This document shows positions 24,311 through 37,168 of a stretch of 64,000 bases of DNA, one piece after another. The notes under the pieces were generated by a model, which was given only the letters and a program-made list of their open reading frames with translations, did no database searches and was not told the DNA's origin. Position 1 is the stretch's first letter. Each line of letters opens with the position of its first letter. The DNA is taken from NCBI GenBank assembly GCA_037576195.1, contig CM075103.1, positions 28,790,723-28,854,722 on the forward strand, given 5' to 3'. The position numbers and the translations under genes are program-made. The stretch comes from Phytoseiulus persimilis. Taxonomy: Eukaryota > Arthropoda > Arachnida > Mesostigmata > Phytoseiidae.

Positions 24311-24865
24311 CGGGGAGCCAGGACAGAGCTACGTGCCTTCCTCGGACGAGGATGGGGGAGATAGGGTAAATTGCAAAGTAGCCCAAGATGACTTTCCAAC
24401 TATCCACTCTCGGAATATTTGGACTCCGGAGAAAAACAGCGCGGGGCTGCGGCTGAAGCCGAGGGCTGGCTCAAGCTCCGTTTGCGATCAAATCACGTCC
24501 GTAGCCTAGTGAGCGGCGGGCAGGCACACGCGCTACGCACAACCACACGCAAGCACTCATTCGACAACACGGTCACACGCGCACAGATACATGGCCGAAG
24601 CGACTGTAGCTATAATTATCGCGTAATTGCCGAACGAACAACGAACTCATCGGCGGCCAGAGCACATATTTCGATATCGCTCCGTAGCCTGCATAGGCTG
24701 TAGGACTGTCCGCCTGATTCGAATCGATTTCTCTGAAGTCCTGTGTTTGAGCTGACCAAACGATGGACCCGGCGCTTACCAAGCTGCGGAGGTGCAAGGC
24801 TGAACGGTAGGGCTAATGGCTGTTCGAGCTTTGATTGTTACCGATCTGGATAACGCCGTTCGGCC

Positions 24866-24884
24866 CTCCCCGCCTTCAGGTAAC
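24866..24884 (+). promoter_or_regulatory. Recursive-splice-like site (CAG|GTAAC)
   Basis: A polypyrimidine tract ends in TTCAG, followed at once by GTAACT. A 3' splice site fused to a 5' splice site is the hallmark of recursive splicing in very long insect introns. It would lie inside the 33 kb intron if the 6.7-6.96 kb first exon is real. Similar but weaker junctions are at 6141/6142 and 49272/49273, so chance is likely enough to keep confidence low. Confidence 0.2.
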
Positions 24885-25357
24885 TCTTTCTGGCTCCCAT
24901 GTTGTCATCGACGTGTTTTAGCTCCAGTATTCTCGACACTCGAGGGGTTATCCATTTTCCCCACGTTCGAACTCGATCTCATCCCCGAGAAAGTCGAGGA
25001 ACGCTTCCACCCCAAGGCTTTCAGCTTCTGAATACTCCGAAGGATCCTCTATACCGGACCTGGGCCTCGGATGATCCAAGAGCAAATGTGGTAGATTCGG
25101 TTTCGCGGCAGCTCGATGGCGGTAGAATTTCCTCTGTTACGTGTGGTAGCAGCCAACTGTTCAATGATGGCAAAGGACGTCATTGAAGAGTACTAATCCC
25201 GCTAATGGCGAGATCGTATCTCTGCTCCCCGGCCGGCCCTTCTCTTCCTCTGCTCGTACCCAACCCCGTTTCCTGCCAGATCCATATCATAGCTCTGCGG
25301 AGGAAGACGTGCAGGGGAAGGGAGGAGGGGTACCGGCTTGCCGATGGAACAGGAGGG

Positions 25358-25367
25358 CAGGGGGCGC
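25358..25367 (+). promoter_or_regulatory. Second CTCF-like core CAGGGGGCGC
   Basis: Matches ten of ten core bases, but the 5' flank (AGGAGGG) departs from the CCAC part of the consensus. It is weaker than the site at 6232 and in the opposite orientation. Confidence 0.25.
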
Positions 25368-25411
25368 ACGGCTGTAACCGGACTGTTGCTCTATTCGAGA
25401 TTAAACAACGT

Positions 25412-25448
25412 TGCCTGACTGGCGGCTGGCTTCGTTCGTTCGTTCACC
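25412..25448. repeat. Cryptic 4-nt repeat ending in (TTCG)n
   Basis: TGCCTGACTGGCGGCTGGC followed by TTCGTTCGTTCGTTC. Confidence 0.65.
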
Positions 25449-25544
25449 AAGCAGTCCTGGCCGCGACGGCAGCAGCAGGCGAGGTAATGGCGCCGTCTAA
25501 TGGGGGGAGGCCAATCAGATTCAAGTCATTACCTGATTGAGTCC

Positions 25545-25690
25545 TGGCTTCCTCTCTCCCTTCCCTCTCCCTCGTTTTCTCCCTCACCCTCTTCCTACCG
25601 AGTCCCTCTCTCGTTTTTCCTCGTGTTCTCTCTTTCGGGCTATTCCTCCCGAACTGCTCGCCCGTCTCCTGTCGCTCTCCGCCTTCGCTC
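25545..25690 (+). repeat. Pyrimidine-rich tract
   Basis: About 145 bp of CTCTCCC, TTCCTC and TTTCTCCC runs. Confidence 0.65.
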
Positions 25691-26159
25691 GTCCTGCCTC
25701 CTTCCCGCTGTTGGTACCCATCCAGAACTTGGTCCGAAGCCTTCGTGGATAGGTTCGTTCGTATGATGAGATTGCCTTCACCCTCTCCAAAGTTTGATTA
25801 GTTAAATGTACCACCATGATCGAATGAGAACGAAAGGAGGGGGGAACGGGTCCACATAAGGGGACGGGGAGGTACAGCCCACTCGTAATCATATGGCTGG
25901 CCCCGCTCCAAGGCGGTGGAGTCGTAAATTCCGCTGAGTAGATGAGATTCTCGTTTGAATGAGCAGTCACTCTCTCGGTACGTCTTTTCGTCCGACTGTT
26001 AGTGCCGGATTGAAATCTGCTCTTGAAAGCCTCCTTCCTCTTCCAATAGCGCACTTCCACTCTCCAATTTCGTTCATCCGCTCTGCCCCCTGCGGTCAGT
26101 CCAGCGGCATCTGAGCGATAACGCTGATGCTGATCATACTACCAGAATGCAGTTGGAGC

Positions 26160-26440
26160 CGCCCTCTTCTGTTTTCTCATATTTTGCCAGATCCCTCTCG
26201 CATTCCCTTTTACCTCCTCTGGGCTCCCTAACAGTGCCTCCACCACCTATCCTGCTCCGCACTCTCCTCCGTGCAGCTCCCCTGGAACCCTGGTAGTTAT
26301 GCTCATTTTTTTTTCCAACTTGTTATTCTACTCGTTTTGTCCGTCTCACTTCCTCCCGCAGGGTAGTCCGCCCATTCGCTATCCCGCCTGTTCAGCCACC
26401 CGTCTGCGTTGTTCCCTTGCCAAACCCCAACCCGACGAAC
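26160..26440 (+). repeat. Pyrimidine-rich tract
   Basis: About 280 bp with strong C/T bias, including a T9 run near 26310. It ends directly before the AT-rich island at 26441. Confidence 0.6.
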
Positions 26441-26464
26441 TAATTAGAAGGAAAAATAATTAAG
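26441..26464. promoter_or_regulatory. Two homeodomain-type cores in an AT island
   Basis: TAATTAG at 26441-26447 and TAATTAAG at 26457-26464, spaced 9 bp apart (about one helical turn plus the core), in AT-rich sequence between two CT-rich blocks. Confidence 0.35.
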
Positions 26465-26642
26465 TTTTCGCCAGAGAGAAGCCTCCCACTGCCTGAGTGT
26501 TCGGCGGTCCCCCTGCCCTGACCCCCGCTACCCTCTCGCCGTTTGGTCCGTACCCCCTCGCCCTCACGTTCTTCCAACCACTCCGGCTTCTTCTTCTCCT
26601 CGTTCGGCAATGCAGCAAGTTGTCCCCTTTTCACTGAAGAGG

Positions 26643-26661
26643 GAGAGAGAGAGAGAGAGAG
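26643..26661 (+). repeat. (GA)n microsatellite
   Basis: Nine perfect GA units. It could also serve as a GAGA-factor-type site; that is inference. Confidence 0.8.
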
Positions 26662-26880
26662 TCGACTGACTGGCTGGGTACGAGAATTAAAAATACCGCC
26701 ACTGTGCGGCGTCCCCTTACCCTTCTAGCCCCTCCGGCCCTCTCTTTCTATTGCTCTCATTCTCTAGTCTAACGTCGTCGCCATGCTCCTTCTGCCTTGT
26801 CCTCGCCCGGCTACCCCGACGCTTTTGAGAGCGGAAGCCGGTAGGGGGCGGGGAATGTTTCTCATTCTTGCTAGATATTA

Positions 26881-26894
26881 CTTTTAATTAAAAG
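26881..26894. promoter_or_regulatory. 14-bp perfect palindrome CTTTTAATTAAAAG
   Basis: A fully self-complementary 14-mer centred on TTAATTAA, inside a roughly 50 bp AT-rich island. Paired-type homeodomain dimers bind inverted TAAT cores. Confidence 0.35.
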
Positions 26895-27355
26895 TTCATT
26901 GTAAACTCCATCTCTCGTCCCTGCTCGGTGTCGCTCTCTCTATATCTGTCTGTCCGGCGTTCGGCACGTTCTCAGACAGAAAGCCTGGGGGGCGTCGCTT
27001 AACGAAGATCAGGGATTGATATGGAGAGCGCGGGGCGATTTAAAGAATCGGATCTTGTATTCCTCTGTCCTGGCAGAACTCTGTTCTGTCGCGTGATCAG
27101 TAGGATAAACGGGCCCGGAATCGCCGCCGTATGGTCGGAGCTGCACCGGTTTTTTTCGTGAGGGGGCTGGATCCCTGGGGCCGCCTCTGAATGCACCGTC
27201 GGGCTCAAACCACAACTCAGAGCAGGGAGAAAGTGAGGGACAAGAAGAACACGATCCGGGGTGACACACGGGGGCAATCTTAAACTTTCCCATCAGAGCG
27301 AGTGGAAGCAAGCTTTCTTCCACCATAACCTCCATCATCAGGAGCCACTTAGTTC

Positions 27356-27495
27356 GTTGGTTAGCAGATCGGTGTGCCGGGCGGCCGTTGATGGTGTGCA
27401 GCTCTTTGACGGGCTGGGCGCGAGTCGCGCGCTCGTTCGTTCAATGGTTAACGGTTCGTTCTTCGGGCGGGTGCTCGACTGGCCGTTCAGCGGAT
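27356..27495. repeat. Long cryptic 4-nt repeat patch
   Basis: GTTCGTTGGTTAG, CGCGCTCGTTCGTTCAATGG, TTAACGGTTCGTTC and GACTGGCCGTTC: interrupted tetramer units over about 140 bp. Confidence 0.5.
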
Positions 27496-28002
27496 TGCTT
27501 TGCAGCTAATCCCCGCTAATGTGCGCTCCGTCGGAAATACGCGCTGCCTGAGTGGACATTGGCGAAGTGAGCGGGTAAGCAGGCTCCGTCGCCACACTGC
27601 TTGGCGAGGAGGCGGACGCAGGATATTTCATCATCGATAATCCGCGCACTCCTCGCATGTGGAGTTCGATGTGTTCAAGTGGATCAGTCGTTATACCGGT
27701 ATCGGTTCGATTCCGTTGCGTGATGATGACTCGGGTCTCTTCCAGCGTTCTCTGTGTCCTCATGCTTTCCCCATATTCGGCTCCGAGTGATTCCGCGGCG
27801 AACTCGTTCAGCGTCGAGTTGGCTGAGCAGTCGAGAACTCTGATAACGGACCGAAGAACTGTTCCGGCAAGCGAGCCGAATGGCCCCAGCCTCCCTTTTC
27901 TGCGTTCATCTCAATCGCGATTCGTTAAGCATCTTCACCATCCTGCCTGCCTGGCGAGTGGAGAACGAGGCTTTGCGGAGCGGTGGCCGCGGCGACGGTG
28001 GA

Positions 28003-28020
28003 AGCAGCAGCAGCAGCAGC
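28003..28020 (+). repeat. CAG microsatellite
   Basis: Six GCA/CAG units. In one plus frame it would encode glutamines, but the surrounding frame lacks any recognisable protein. Confidence 0.8.
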
Positions 28021-28040
28021 CTCCCCTCAACTCATTGCAC

Positions 28041-28048
28041 TAATTAGT
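28041..28048. promoter_or_regulatory. Homeodomain-type palindrome CTAATTAG
   Basis: Followed 10 bp later by TTGATTGGCTG, which contains a PBC/Exd-like TGATTGG and CCAAT-type word. The combination is enhancer-like. Confidence 0.35.
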
Positions 28049-28289
28049 TGTTCCTATTGATTGGCTGCCCATGCCCCTCTTCCACACTCCCTCGCTCGTT
28101 CTCTCCCGCTCGTCAGACGCGAACTTCTCCCCAGCAACCGTTCTTCCCTCGCTCGCTGTAGGACTCTCTCCCGATCGGGGGATGGATGAATAGATTCATC
28201 CTGAAAGTATGGAAGCGGCGCTCGCGTTCCAATGAGATCCCAAGGGGGAAAGACAAGCGGGGCGGAGCGGAATCGGAGTAGACGCGAGA

Positions 28290-28435
28290 GCGACCTCATG
28301 GAAGCAAGGGCGGGAGGACTAGACAGGGAGAGAAATGATTAGGAAGAGAGAGCCTGGAAGATTCGATGGGATGGAGGGTAATCTGGGAGATTTTGGATGA
28401 TAGGGGTGGGGTTGGAGTGGGGAGAGCAGAGGATT
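28290..28435 (+). repeat. Purine-rich tract
   Basis: G/A-dominated sequence (GGGAGAGAAATG, GGATGGAGGG, GGGGTGGGGTTGGAG and similar). The minus frames through it are P/S-rich composition artefacts. Confidence 0.6.
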
Positions 28436-28850
28436 CGATATAAATGTGGTTTGTGTTCCCATACGGTCTTCGACTTTTTAACGGAGGTCTCGACAAATGT
28501 GAGCGGAAGCATGTGTGTCCGTCGTATGTGACTCTTGGGCTCATTCCAAACTGTAGGATCAGACGTCGGGGTACTGACAAAGGATTCCGAAAATACTGCG
28601 GGGCAGGGGGATCCTAGACAATGGGCAGGGGGAGGGGGGAAATCGCCGAATCCGAACCACCGACCGCGCGAACTCGGCGGTGGCCTCTCCGGATAGATGA
28701 CTGGATGGTTCATTGGGTCCCGAGCGCAGCAAATCCTCCTTGCAATGGCTTTAGAGGGGAACGGAGTTGGAAGAGAAAATGGAAGGACGCAGATGGACGC
28801 AGTGTTTGTCGAGCTCAATGTTAAATCTATGGCAAGTTGCTTGCGACCCG

Positions 28851-28925
28851 ACCGACTGAACGAGCCGAGCGAGCGAGCGAGCAGCCGAGCCACCGACCGA
28901 GCAGGAGAGCGAGCAAGAGACCGCA
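28851..28925. repeat. Cryptic 4-nt repeat (GAGC/ACCG)n
   Basis: CCGACCGACTGAACGAGCC leads into GAGCGAGCGAGCGAGC, then CACCGACCGAGC and GAGCGAGC. Confidence 0.75.
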
Positions 28926-30529
28926 AAGCTCCCTTGGGTGCTGTAAGCAGACAACGGCGGCGCAGAGTTCGATGTGTAGTTGGCGACCTCTAATAGACCT
29001 CAAATCTTCGGTCGCTCAAAAGGGAAAATGGAGAAGGAGCAGGGACGCGGGATAAGGGGATGTTCCGAGAAGAGCGTTGGGGTGAGCTCGCGATGAGTCC
29101 GTCGCGGTCGAGCATGAGACCAGATGGGTGAATACCTCGAGCGGGCCAACTTGAAACGTGACCTCGGTGGTCGTTGCCCCAAATGATCCGAATGATCGTA
29201 ATGTCTCATGCATCCATTCCTCATTAGCGCGTGCAGTTCCATTCTGCGTATGTGAAATTTATGAGAATTGGTTCCCTCGCACGGAAGGAGGAACAGGAAA
29301 CATGAATGAGTAGAGGACGTTCAGGAAGGAGTGAGCTAGACAACAGATAGGGCACTCTGAGAGTCGGGAGAAGAGCTGGGCTTGGCGCAGCTGGCACCAT
29401 CTGCCCGTTGCCCTCTTGAATTGCTCCTTGGAGACGAGAGAACGGAAGCCTAACATGAAAATTGAATTATACAAGTATTCCTCTCCCGCATTGAGCGGAG
29501 CCTCGAACCTCCTTGTTCCCCAGGTCGCTGCCCTTCTTTCAGCTCCTGCTCATCCTCATTCGTTCCTTACCCCGGCTCATCCTTGTCGGGCAAGCACAAT
29601 GATGCTGTCTCCCTCACTCTTCGTTCAGCCCTCTCCATACCCGTTCTCAGCACCCCGACAAATTACCCAAACACTCTGAGTAAACTCCGAGAGGGGGTCC
29701 ATGTGGGCGACGTGGGGCTCGTGGTTAGGGAGAAGGGACCCGACTGCGTGAGTTGGGAACAGGGGGCGAAAACACAGCTAAGCCCACCGCTGCCCAGGAG
29801 CTCTCCGCCCTCCTTCACTTTTCACTCGCCTCAAATCGAGTCGTTCGCGTTTGTATTCCACAATCTGAAGACAATGCCACTTTGTCAACAACGGACTTCG
29901 GTGACCCCTGCGTCACCGATAGACCCGTCGTTCTTGGAGCGGGGACGTGAAAACTCGAAAGCGGATGACAAATTTATCGTTCAGCCACCGGCCGAGAGCT
30001 CATCCAGATCCATGAGCGATCCCGAACTGCCGGAGCCCAGATTCACCAGATTGATCGGAGTTCATGTGTCCTGAATCTGAATGATTTCGGAGAGTTTCCT
30101 AATGTCTGATCGGAGTCTATTGCATTCAGGGTTCTCGGGCTCTCGTTCCGCTTCTGGGGCCGTCAGAGAGTTTCCTTTTCGACTCTGGATCCAAAGTATT
30201 CCTGCCTCTAACGTTGGTGTTTTCTTCGTTCCAGGGTAAGCAACAGAGATCCGAGTGTCGCAGGATGCTCATTGACGGTTACTCACGGCCGAATCCAAGG
30301 TCGTTTCCCGTCAGCAAAACTTGGTAATGTGCATCATGAACTCTGTTGAGGTCTTGGGGACTCCGACACGTTCCCCCATCGGGAAACCATTGGTAAATTC
30401 TGCGATTTCGCGACACTTTCGCTGTATGCGACGGTGAATTCAACTGCGGGCTTCGGAGGAGACATCTTTCAACCTGTCCTTCGGGTATGACGACGGAACA
30501 ATTCGAGGGAAGCGATAGAGCGACGGGAT

Positions 30530-30660
30530 ATGCCGGCCAGAAGGGAGCAAAAAGTCCCGGCTAGAGGAGAGGGAGGCGGAAGAGGGAGACGAAAGAGTAG
30601 CTCGGCGGGAGACGGCCGGGGGAAAGAGGCGGAGGGGAGAAGGGGCTTGGAGTAATTGCA
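30530..30660 (+). repeat. Purine-rich tract
   Basis: GGAGAGGGAGGCGGAAGAGG and similar for about 130 bp. Confidence 0.65.
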
Positions 30661-32817
30661 TCTGCAGCTCGGCCAGAGAGCCAGTCGAGTGCCCGAGCAA
30701 ACATGGAAGTTCCATTAAAATATACCTCGGATCGCGACGCGTTCGAAACAACTTTTCCCGGCTCCCCTCCCTTCTCCCACCTCCTAAAATCTCTTTTCAT
30801 CATTTCGCCAGTCCCTTTCCGCCTCTTGGAGAACTCCCTCCGGTCCTTATTGTCGTATGAGCGAATCGAGAAGATGATTCAGTCTCAAAAAACCTTCCCG
30901 CACGATGCAGAGGGCGAGCAGGAAAGATGACGTACGATGTGATAAATCGAAGCTTCTTCCTCCCATGCCCAATCACCACATATATTGTAGAGCAGGATTC
31001 AATGAATGCCTCAACATATCGCGAGTGCTGTTTTCATCACCTATTCTTCGACGAGTCATAACTAGATCTGATTCTCCCGTTATACGGAAGTTACGGGGAC
31101 CACGGAGAACATCCCATGATATTTGATGAGTCTTCACACCAGCTTCCCGTATTCTGCTCATTTCCCGCATTAGGGAAAATCAGGTCCACGGTACGCCCGG
31201 TGTATCACGACCACACAGATCATAACCCACCGAAGCTCTGCCTCTCATCCAAAGCCGATTCAAAGAGTGACCGCTTAGTAGGCTTCTGAGATCAGAGCTC
31301 AACGAAGTTCCGAAGTTTGTTCATCGCGGGAGTTATCTGCCGTTATCGATTCGTTCATTATCTCGGGTCGCGTGACGGCCGTGTGCGTGATCTCGCGCGC
31401 GGGGAAAGGGTCCGTGGTTTCGCGTGAGCGCGTCCACGCGGAGCGGATGCCTAAATGAGCACATGCGTTCACCTCATTCTACAACCCCGAAAGCCACGAA
31501 TCCAGGGACGAGGGGCCCGTATCCAGCCTTGCCATGACACCGCCCACAGAATGAGCCCTCACAGTCTTGACAACCATCGCGCAGAAATTTGGTCCGAGTT
31601 CTGGTTGTGGACTCTTGGTGCTGTGCTCGATCATCGAGTGGACGGACTCATGACCAAATACGTCGCGCGGCTAGTTCGAGCCGAGAGCAGAGCAACGCGA
31701 ATCCAAGAGGAGACTCTACGAGACTTTCCAACACCAAATCCTATTGTTCGTCCGCGAATCGCGTAGCTCATCGGAGGATTCCGCTAAAGATTTCATCGGC
31801 GGGGCTTCGAGGGGCACGGTATCAATAACGAAACCGAGAAAGGTTTGACTTATAGAGTCAGTCAATCTTCTCTTCCCCTCCTCTGTTCGTCTGTCAGCTC
31901 GTCGGCCTGTGAGGCGGTCGAATCACCAACCATTCAGGTAGTCGTCGTCTTCGTCGTCGTTGGCATTTCCTTGCCGCATGTCTTCCGGAGATATATGTAT
32001 GTGTCTGAGCGCGCGTCCTCTATAAATCTGGCATTGCCAAGAAGGACGGAATCTCGGATACGGCTCCCCCTCTCATCGATGTCGCTATAGAAACCGCCCG
32101 AGTGATCCACATACCGCGCGGCTTCGGCGCCCAAGAACTGGCGCACGCATAGAATCCGTGGCCGTCTGCGCGGCGAGACTCTGTATTTGGTCAGTCGTTC
32201 AAGAACAGAATCCGAGAGACCATAAGTCGTTATTGAACGGCTTCGGTTTGTGTTGACAAAAGGCCCCAGACGCTCTCGATTGATGAGAACCTGGTGGGAA
32301 CAGAAAACCGTTGTCGATCGGTCAGGCCCGGATGGCGGCATTGCTGTCGGCAGATCAAACTCCGAGCATGGTTTACATTATGGGCCGACAAGAGAGTGTT
32401 TGGGAAAATAGACAAAAACACAAGATTAAAGTCCATGAGACTGAAAACTGTTTGTTCTCACGTTGAATAGACGTTCGACTCGAAAGGATGACTCAGTCCA
32501 AACGCTCTGCATTCCGCCTTGAGCGCCGACCGGTCGCCACGGGTCTTTGTGCTACGTGTCCACCAGGGCCGCATTGTTCCGCGCGTCTACGACGAACGGG
32601 ATCGAAATTCTGTTTTCATCTTCGAGAGTTCGCCGTGACTCCAGGTAAAAACACCGTCCTTCCTGCCGGAGTGCGAAGAACTTTTGCGGAGTTGGAGAAG
32701 CTGGCGGTGAAACTCCTCGCGCGTCTTCCAGATTCTCTTCTCCTCTGTCCCGTGCTGAGTTTGACTCGCACCGTGATTCCTCCTACCACTGTCGGTGACC
32801 CGTTATCGGGTGCAGCC

Positions 32818-32880
32818 GGCTGGGGTCGGTCGGTCGGCCGCCTGGACGTTCGGACAGTCGGTCGGAGCGCCGTTTGTCGG
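32818..32880. repeat. Cryptic 4-nt repeat (TCGG)n
   Basis: GGTCGGTCGGTCGGCC followed by GTTCGGACAGTCGGTCGG. Confidence 0.7.
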
Positions 32881-33914
32881 ATAGCTAAGGTGCCATTTAA
32901 GATTAGGCTAAAAGCATAGGCGAGCTCCGTCCGCTCTTTCGTTCTACAAACATGACACTTCTGATAACGCGATAAGCTACTCGGCCAAGCATATCGTTGA
33001 GCTGGCTAACTGCAGCTACTCATTCGCTCTGAGCCTGTTGACCGCGGCAAAGCGTGGTCGCGAGGCCTTCGACTGGTGGCCTCCGAGCCCTAGCGCCGAG
33101 GTGAAGCTTCGTTGAGCCCCGAGTCCAGGGTTGATGACTCGCTGTGTCGGGCCACACCGAGCTGCGGAATCCGTGAACACTTCAGTCAGATTAGGTCGGA
33201 ATTTCGGAAGTCTCGTTGGAACCCAACTCGACTGGATACAACTCGACATTTCTTCATGGGGACCGTAGATTGGACGCTATTTTGATTGTTTTCCCCACCG
33301 TGTTCCTCCATGATTCGGAATCGGCGGCACTGAATCTCCATAATGTAATCGACAGCGATCCGACAGCTTTTGCGCTGAAATCATCGCGATGTCCGGAGCT
33401 TTTCAAGGATTGTTCGCTGTCAGCCGAAGGATGACAACATTGGCTGGTTTGCGACTTGAGGTAATTACCGCAGCGAATAAATTGATTATATGATCGACAA
33501 GTTCGATCGTTCGCACAGAGAATCGGTACGGAAGATTGCTCCGATGAAAACGACCGAAAATAATGGAAACGAATCGAAAATTCCATGACGGTCGCTTCTC
33601 AGCTGGCGCTTCCCAATCGCTTCGTCCGAATTACGTTCGCGACAAGCTTCGTTGCGAGTGTGAGGAGGAGTCGAATCGAAACCTTGAACACGAAGTCTTC
33701 CCCGGACCGGCTGAGGTTTGTAGCGGGAATTCGTTTCTCGAATCGCGTTTTCGAAGTTCTCCGTCGGAGCGATCGCGTTAAATGTGATCGATTACGATTC
33801 CCGTCTTCGTCCATGCCGTTGTTGATCGTGCCGGCGGTGGTAATAATAATATTGCGAGCAGCAATGACGATCGGGGGGAAGGACTGAGAGATGGAGACTG
33901 GACATGCGCGTTGC

Positions 33915-33962
33915 TGACTGCCGACCGAAGGACAAACGAAGGACCGACTGACTGAGTGAGTG
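33915..33962. repeat. Cryptic 4-nt repeat (GACT/GACC)n
   Basis: TGACTGCCGACCGAAGGAC, then GACCGACTGACTGAGTGAGTGAC. Confidence 0.7.
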
Positions 33963-35680
33963 ACTCTCCTCTGATCTCTCATAATTGAATCTTTAATGAA
34001 CATCCGAGTCGAGCGGCGTGCTGGTCGTCCAGCCGACATGATGAATGATCTTCCCCATTCAGTGCTATGTGTGACGTCAGCCTGCAACTGTCTGTCTTTT
34101 GGGTTGTCTGTTCCGCCAGTGGACTGCTCTGCGGACCCGTTTTCTGCTGTAACCCGCCTCCCCCCGAGCGGGACCAGCCGAATGAGGCGGATGTGTTTCG
34201 GATCCCGCCAGAACCTGTTGAGGCTCAAACCCTATTCCCGATTGGAGAGCTTGCGAAGATTACGCCGACCAGCGGTGCCCAAGACAGTCGGGATAGTGGT
34301 TGGCGGAGTCTTGTGGGCGGATGGCCTCGTCTGACCGGCATCGATGACAGTTTGACGGTACATCATTATTCTCATCATCGTGCGGAACATGGGAAACCGG
34401 TTTTGAGCGTTGATCGGGACTAGAGGGCTCCCTCCAGACTCATCCTGCGAAGGAAGCCTCGCTTGAGTTGAGATTCAGAGAGCCACCGCCGCGGTATCCG
34501 CAGCACTATTGTTTCGACTGCTGCCGGAATCCTCGTTGAGACCGAAGAAGCGTCGCAGTCTGATTCCGTCGCGCCGATCCCCTCATTCGTGCTCTTCGTT
34601 GAATGGATTCCGATAACTTGTTTCGACCCAAGAAACATTCCATCAAGTTTCCTCTACCCGAGGGAAACATCAACGGTCCAATGTTCTTTCTCAACGGTTT
34701 CGAGACTCTGCGATTGAACGCCGGAGGCCGTTGTAAAATGCTGGATGCGAATGAAACCGCCAAGAACAACGGGAACTTCAGCGATAGCCGGCGCGTTCTA
34801 CTTTCGCTCAGAGCCGATTGCTCCTTTCCAGTTAGCGCTGTCATCGCTGTGGGGAAGAATAGGCGGGAAAACAATTTGAAGAAAGTCGGCTTGAAAATCA
34901 AATGATAGACCGGGCCGACCCTCGCTCCGTTTTCTTCCGTTTCATTTTCTGTTCACAACAGCTCCGATAATAACTCCTGCTGGCAAGGTCAGAGTGCGAA
35001 CAAGGCCGAATCGGCGATAGCTGTCGACCACAAGGGTATTCATTCGATAACTTTCGCAGCCGCAGTCTGTGGACAGCTATGAATCTCAATATTGTAGTTG
35101 CGGGTGACGCGGTCGAGCTCGAGTCCTTGATTTGCTCCTCATGGTCTACGAATCCGCGATCGTTTGCGAGCCCCTCCACGCACTCTGACGTCCGTTTCGG
35201 GATGGCGCCTTCTGCCACCTCGATCTTCTATCGGATGTATTTTCGTTGTCTTCGGCCGACCGCAGGGAGAACTCCGCTCACCATGTGTCACATGAGGATA
35301 ATGGTTCGCGCCTCGGCACCTGAATCGGTAGCGGGTGAAGTTTCGTAATCCTAGTGCGGCCCGAGGGAACCCCTGATCTTCAGAACGGCGTCTCCGAGAC
35401 GCAGAACCCTCATCTTATCTAGTACTTGGACCGCGGCTGTTCACTGACACTGGTGTTGAAAGCGAATGGATGGCCGTCGAGACTGAAAAGACTCACGAAA
35501 AAGGAGAAAAAAAGGAGAAGAATTCGGAAATGGAGGGAATCCCGGCCGATCTTCATCCCCTTGCTCGGTTCGCAAAGCTTCGAGAATCTGACGAAGTGTC
35601 ATTTCTGTGTGTTCAAATGAGTGGCTGACGACTCGAAACGAACGCGGCGTTCACGAACCAATGGAACAGCTCGAAAGAAA

Positions 35681-35718
35681 ACCAGCCAAGCAAGCACGCA
35701 CGCAGCCAGCCAACAAGC
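35681..35718. repeat. Cryptic 4-nt repeat (CAGC/CAAG)n
   Basis: CCAGCCAAGCAAGCACGCACGC followed by AGCCAGCCAACAAGC. Confidence 0.7.
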
Positions 35719-35940
35719 TACTCAGGCAAACTACGAGGGTGCCGCCCGCTCGTCCCTCTGTCTGTGCGTCCTTCGAACAACTTCTAACAATGGAGACCAA
35801 ATTGGAGCCTTCAAGCATCAGGTGCCGCTGCTCGCTCGCTCCTGTCACTCCCCTAATGAACATTTACAATAACATTCGTTAGGATCCTCTCTCCTTCCCT
35901 CTCTAGTTATTTCTCTTTCCTGCTCGTCGTCTTGTCCCCC

Positions 35941-35972
35941 GCCTGCCTGCCTGCCTGCCTTCCTTCCTTCCC
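35941..35972 (+). repeat. (GCCT)n-(TCCT)n microsatellite
   Basis: Five GCCT units followed by TTCC/TCCT units; the purest of the tetranucleotide patches. Confidence 0.85.
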
Positions 35973-37168
35973 CTTGATTGCGATCCCGCCGTCCTCTGGC
36001 TCACTCGCTCGTTCGATTCGGTTCCGCCATAGCGCTCTGAAAGGGCCGGGGATCGGGGGCTGGCCCACCAAACGAGCCTATTGAGATGTTGCGGCGGCTG
36101 CTACCACTGCGGAGCCATAGCCGTCGCAGCTGCTAACGAATCGACAGGACACAACTGTTGTTACTGTTCCCAATCACTGCCCGAACCGATGTGAATTGGC
36201 AGGAGAACAGGAGAGAGGTCTTTCGGCATTCCCGGCCCAGGAAACATCTCGGGGAATCCAAGGTCATAACATTGATCAGGTTTTCAGCAGGAGTTCGCGG
36301 GCTTTTCTTTGCGCCGAATTTCCTGAAAACTGAACTGCTGCCCCGAACTCGAAGCAGAATCACGTTGGGATCGACGAGTCCAGCGGATGATCAGATGAAC
36401 GACGAGGTCGCAAACCTGTCGATCGGAATCAATCATCCCCCTCTGTCAGAGCAGAAACTTAGTAAGAGAAACGAGTGAAACACTTTCCTTTCCCGGTCTG
36501 ACTTTGGGAACGGCTCCTCGGGAGTATTGAGAGCGAATCACGCCCAGCCGAAAACCTTGCGAGTCGAATGCAATATGGCGGAAAAAAACGGTTCCAAAAT
36601 GACGAGATGAGAGAGAGAGAGGAGGCGGGGAGGGTTCGGAGTGTGCATGTGACGGTTGGTTGTTCGGTCGGTTGGAAACATTTCAGCAGACGTATGAAAT
36701 TAACTCAGTCGTCAGGTAAACCTCTGACAGCCATCTCGGCATCCGAGCAGCCTGCCATCGGTGTCGCGACCAGAGACCAACATTTTAAATTGATCTTTCT
36801 TGATGTGGAGGCCTATCCAACCGGGACAGAGAAAGATGGGACCACAAAGGCCTGGAAAAAGGTTTCCGGGACGAAGCTGATACTGAGTACTGCACCGATC
36901 AGCAAATAAGTGCCATGGGATCACTGAGTGTGCGGTTGGTGAATTCATCGAATTTTCCGCAGAGCTCAATCGATTGAACACGCGCCCGGAATCTCTAAAG
37001 GTCCCCTCGTTAATTCGAAAGAAGCCGAGAGGGGACAGCTATCGGTGACGTTTCCATCTGAATGCGGTTGTCGTCCGCTCGGTCGTCGTCCCTCCCCAGG
37101 ACTATCCCTTCTTGCCCTTCAGCGCTCCCCTCTTTTGAGAGAAATAGCGACGACGACGAGAAGGAGAC

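Larger units (their letters stand above)
20041..28950. other. Non-coding region, central part of the upstream domain
   Basis: No exon is supported. It contains purine tracts (about 23975-24065 and 24160-24310), pyrimidine tracts (25545-25690 and 26160-26440), several homeodomain-type sites between 26.4 and 28.1 kb, a second CTCF-like core at 25358, and 4-nt-period patches at 25412, 27356 and 28851. The sequence from 20.6 to 23.9 kb is unique-looking and I see nothing there beyond a GATC-rich palindrome and a short AATC repeat. Confidence 0.5.

Noticed and set aside
28003-28020. Poly-Gln from the CAG run
   Set aside because: The frame around it (27657-28043) has no protein-like features and ends 23 bases after the repeat. 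Treated as a microsatellite.
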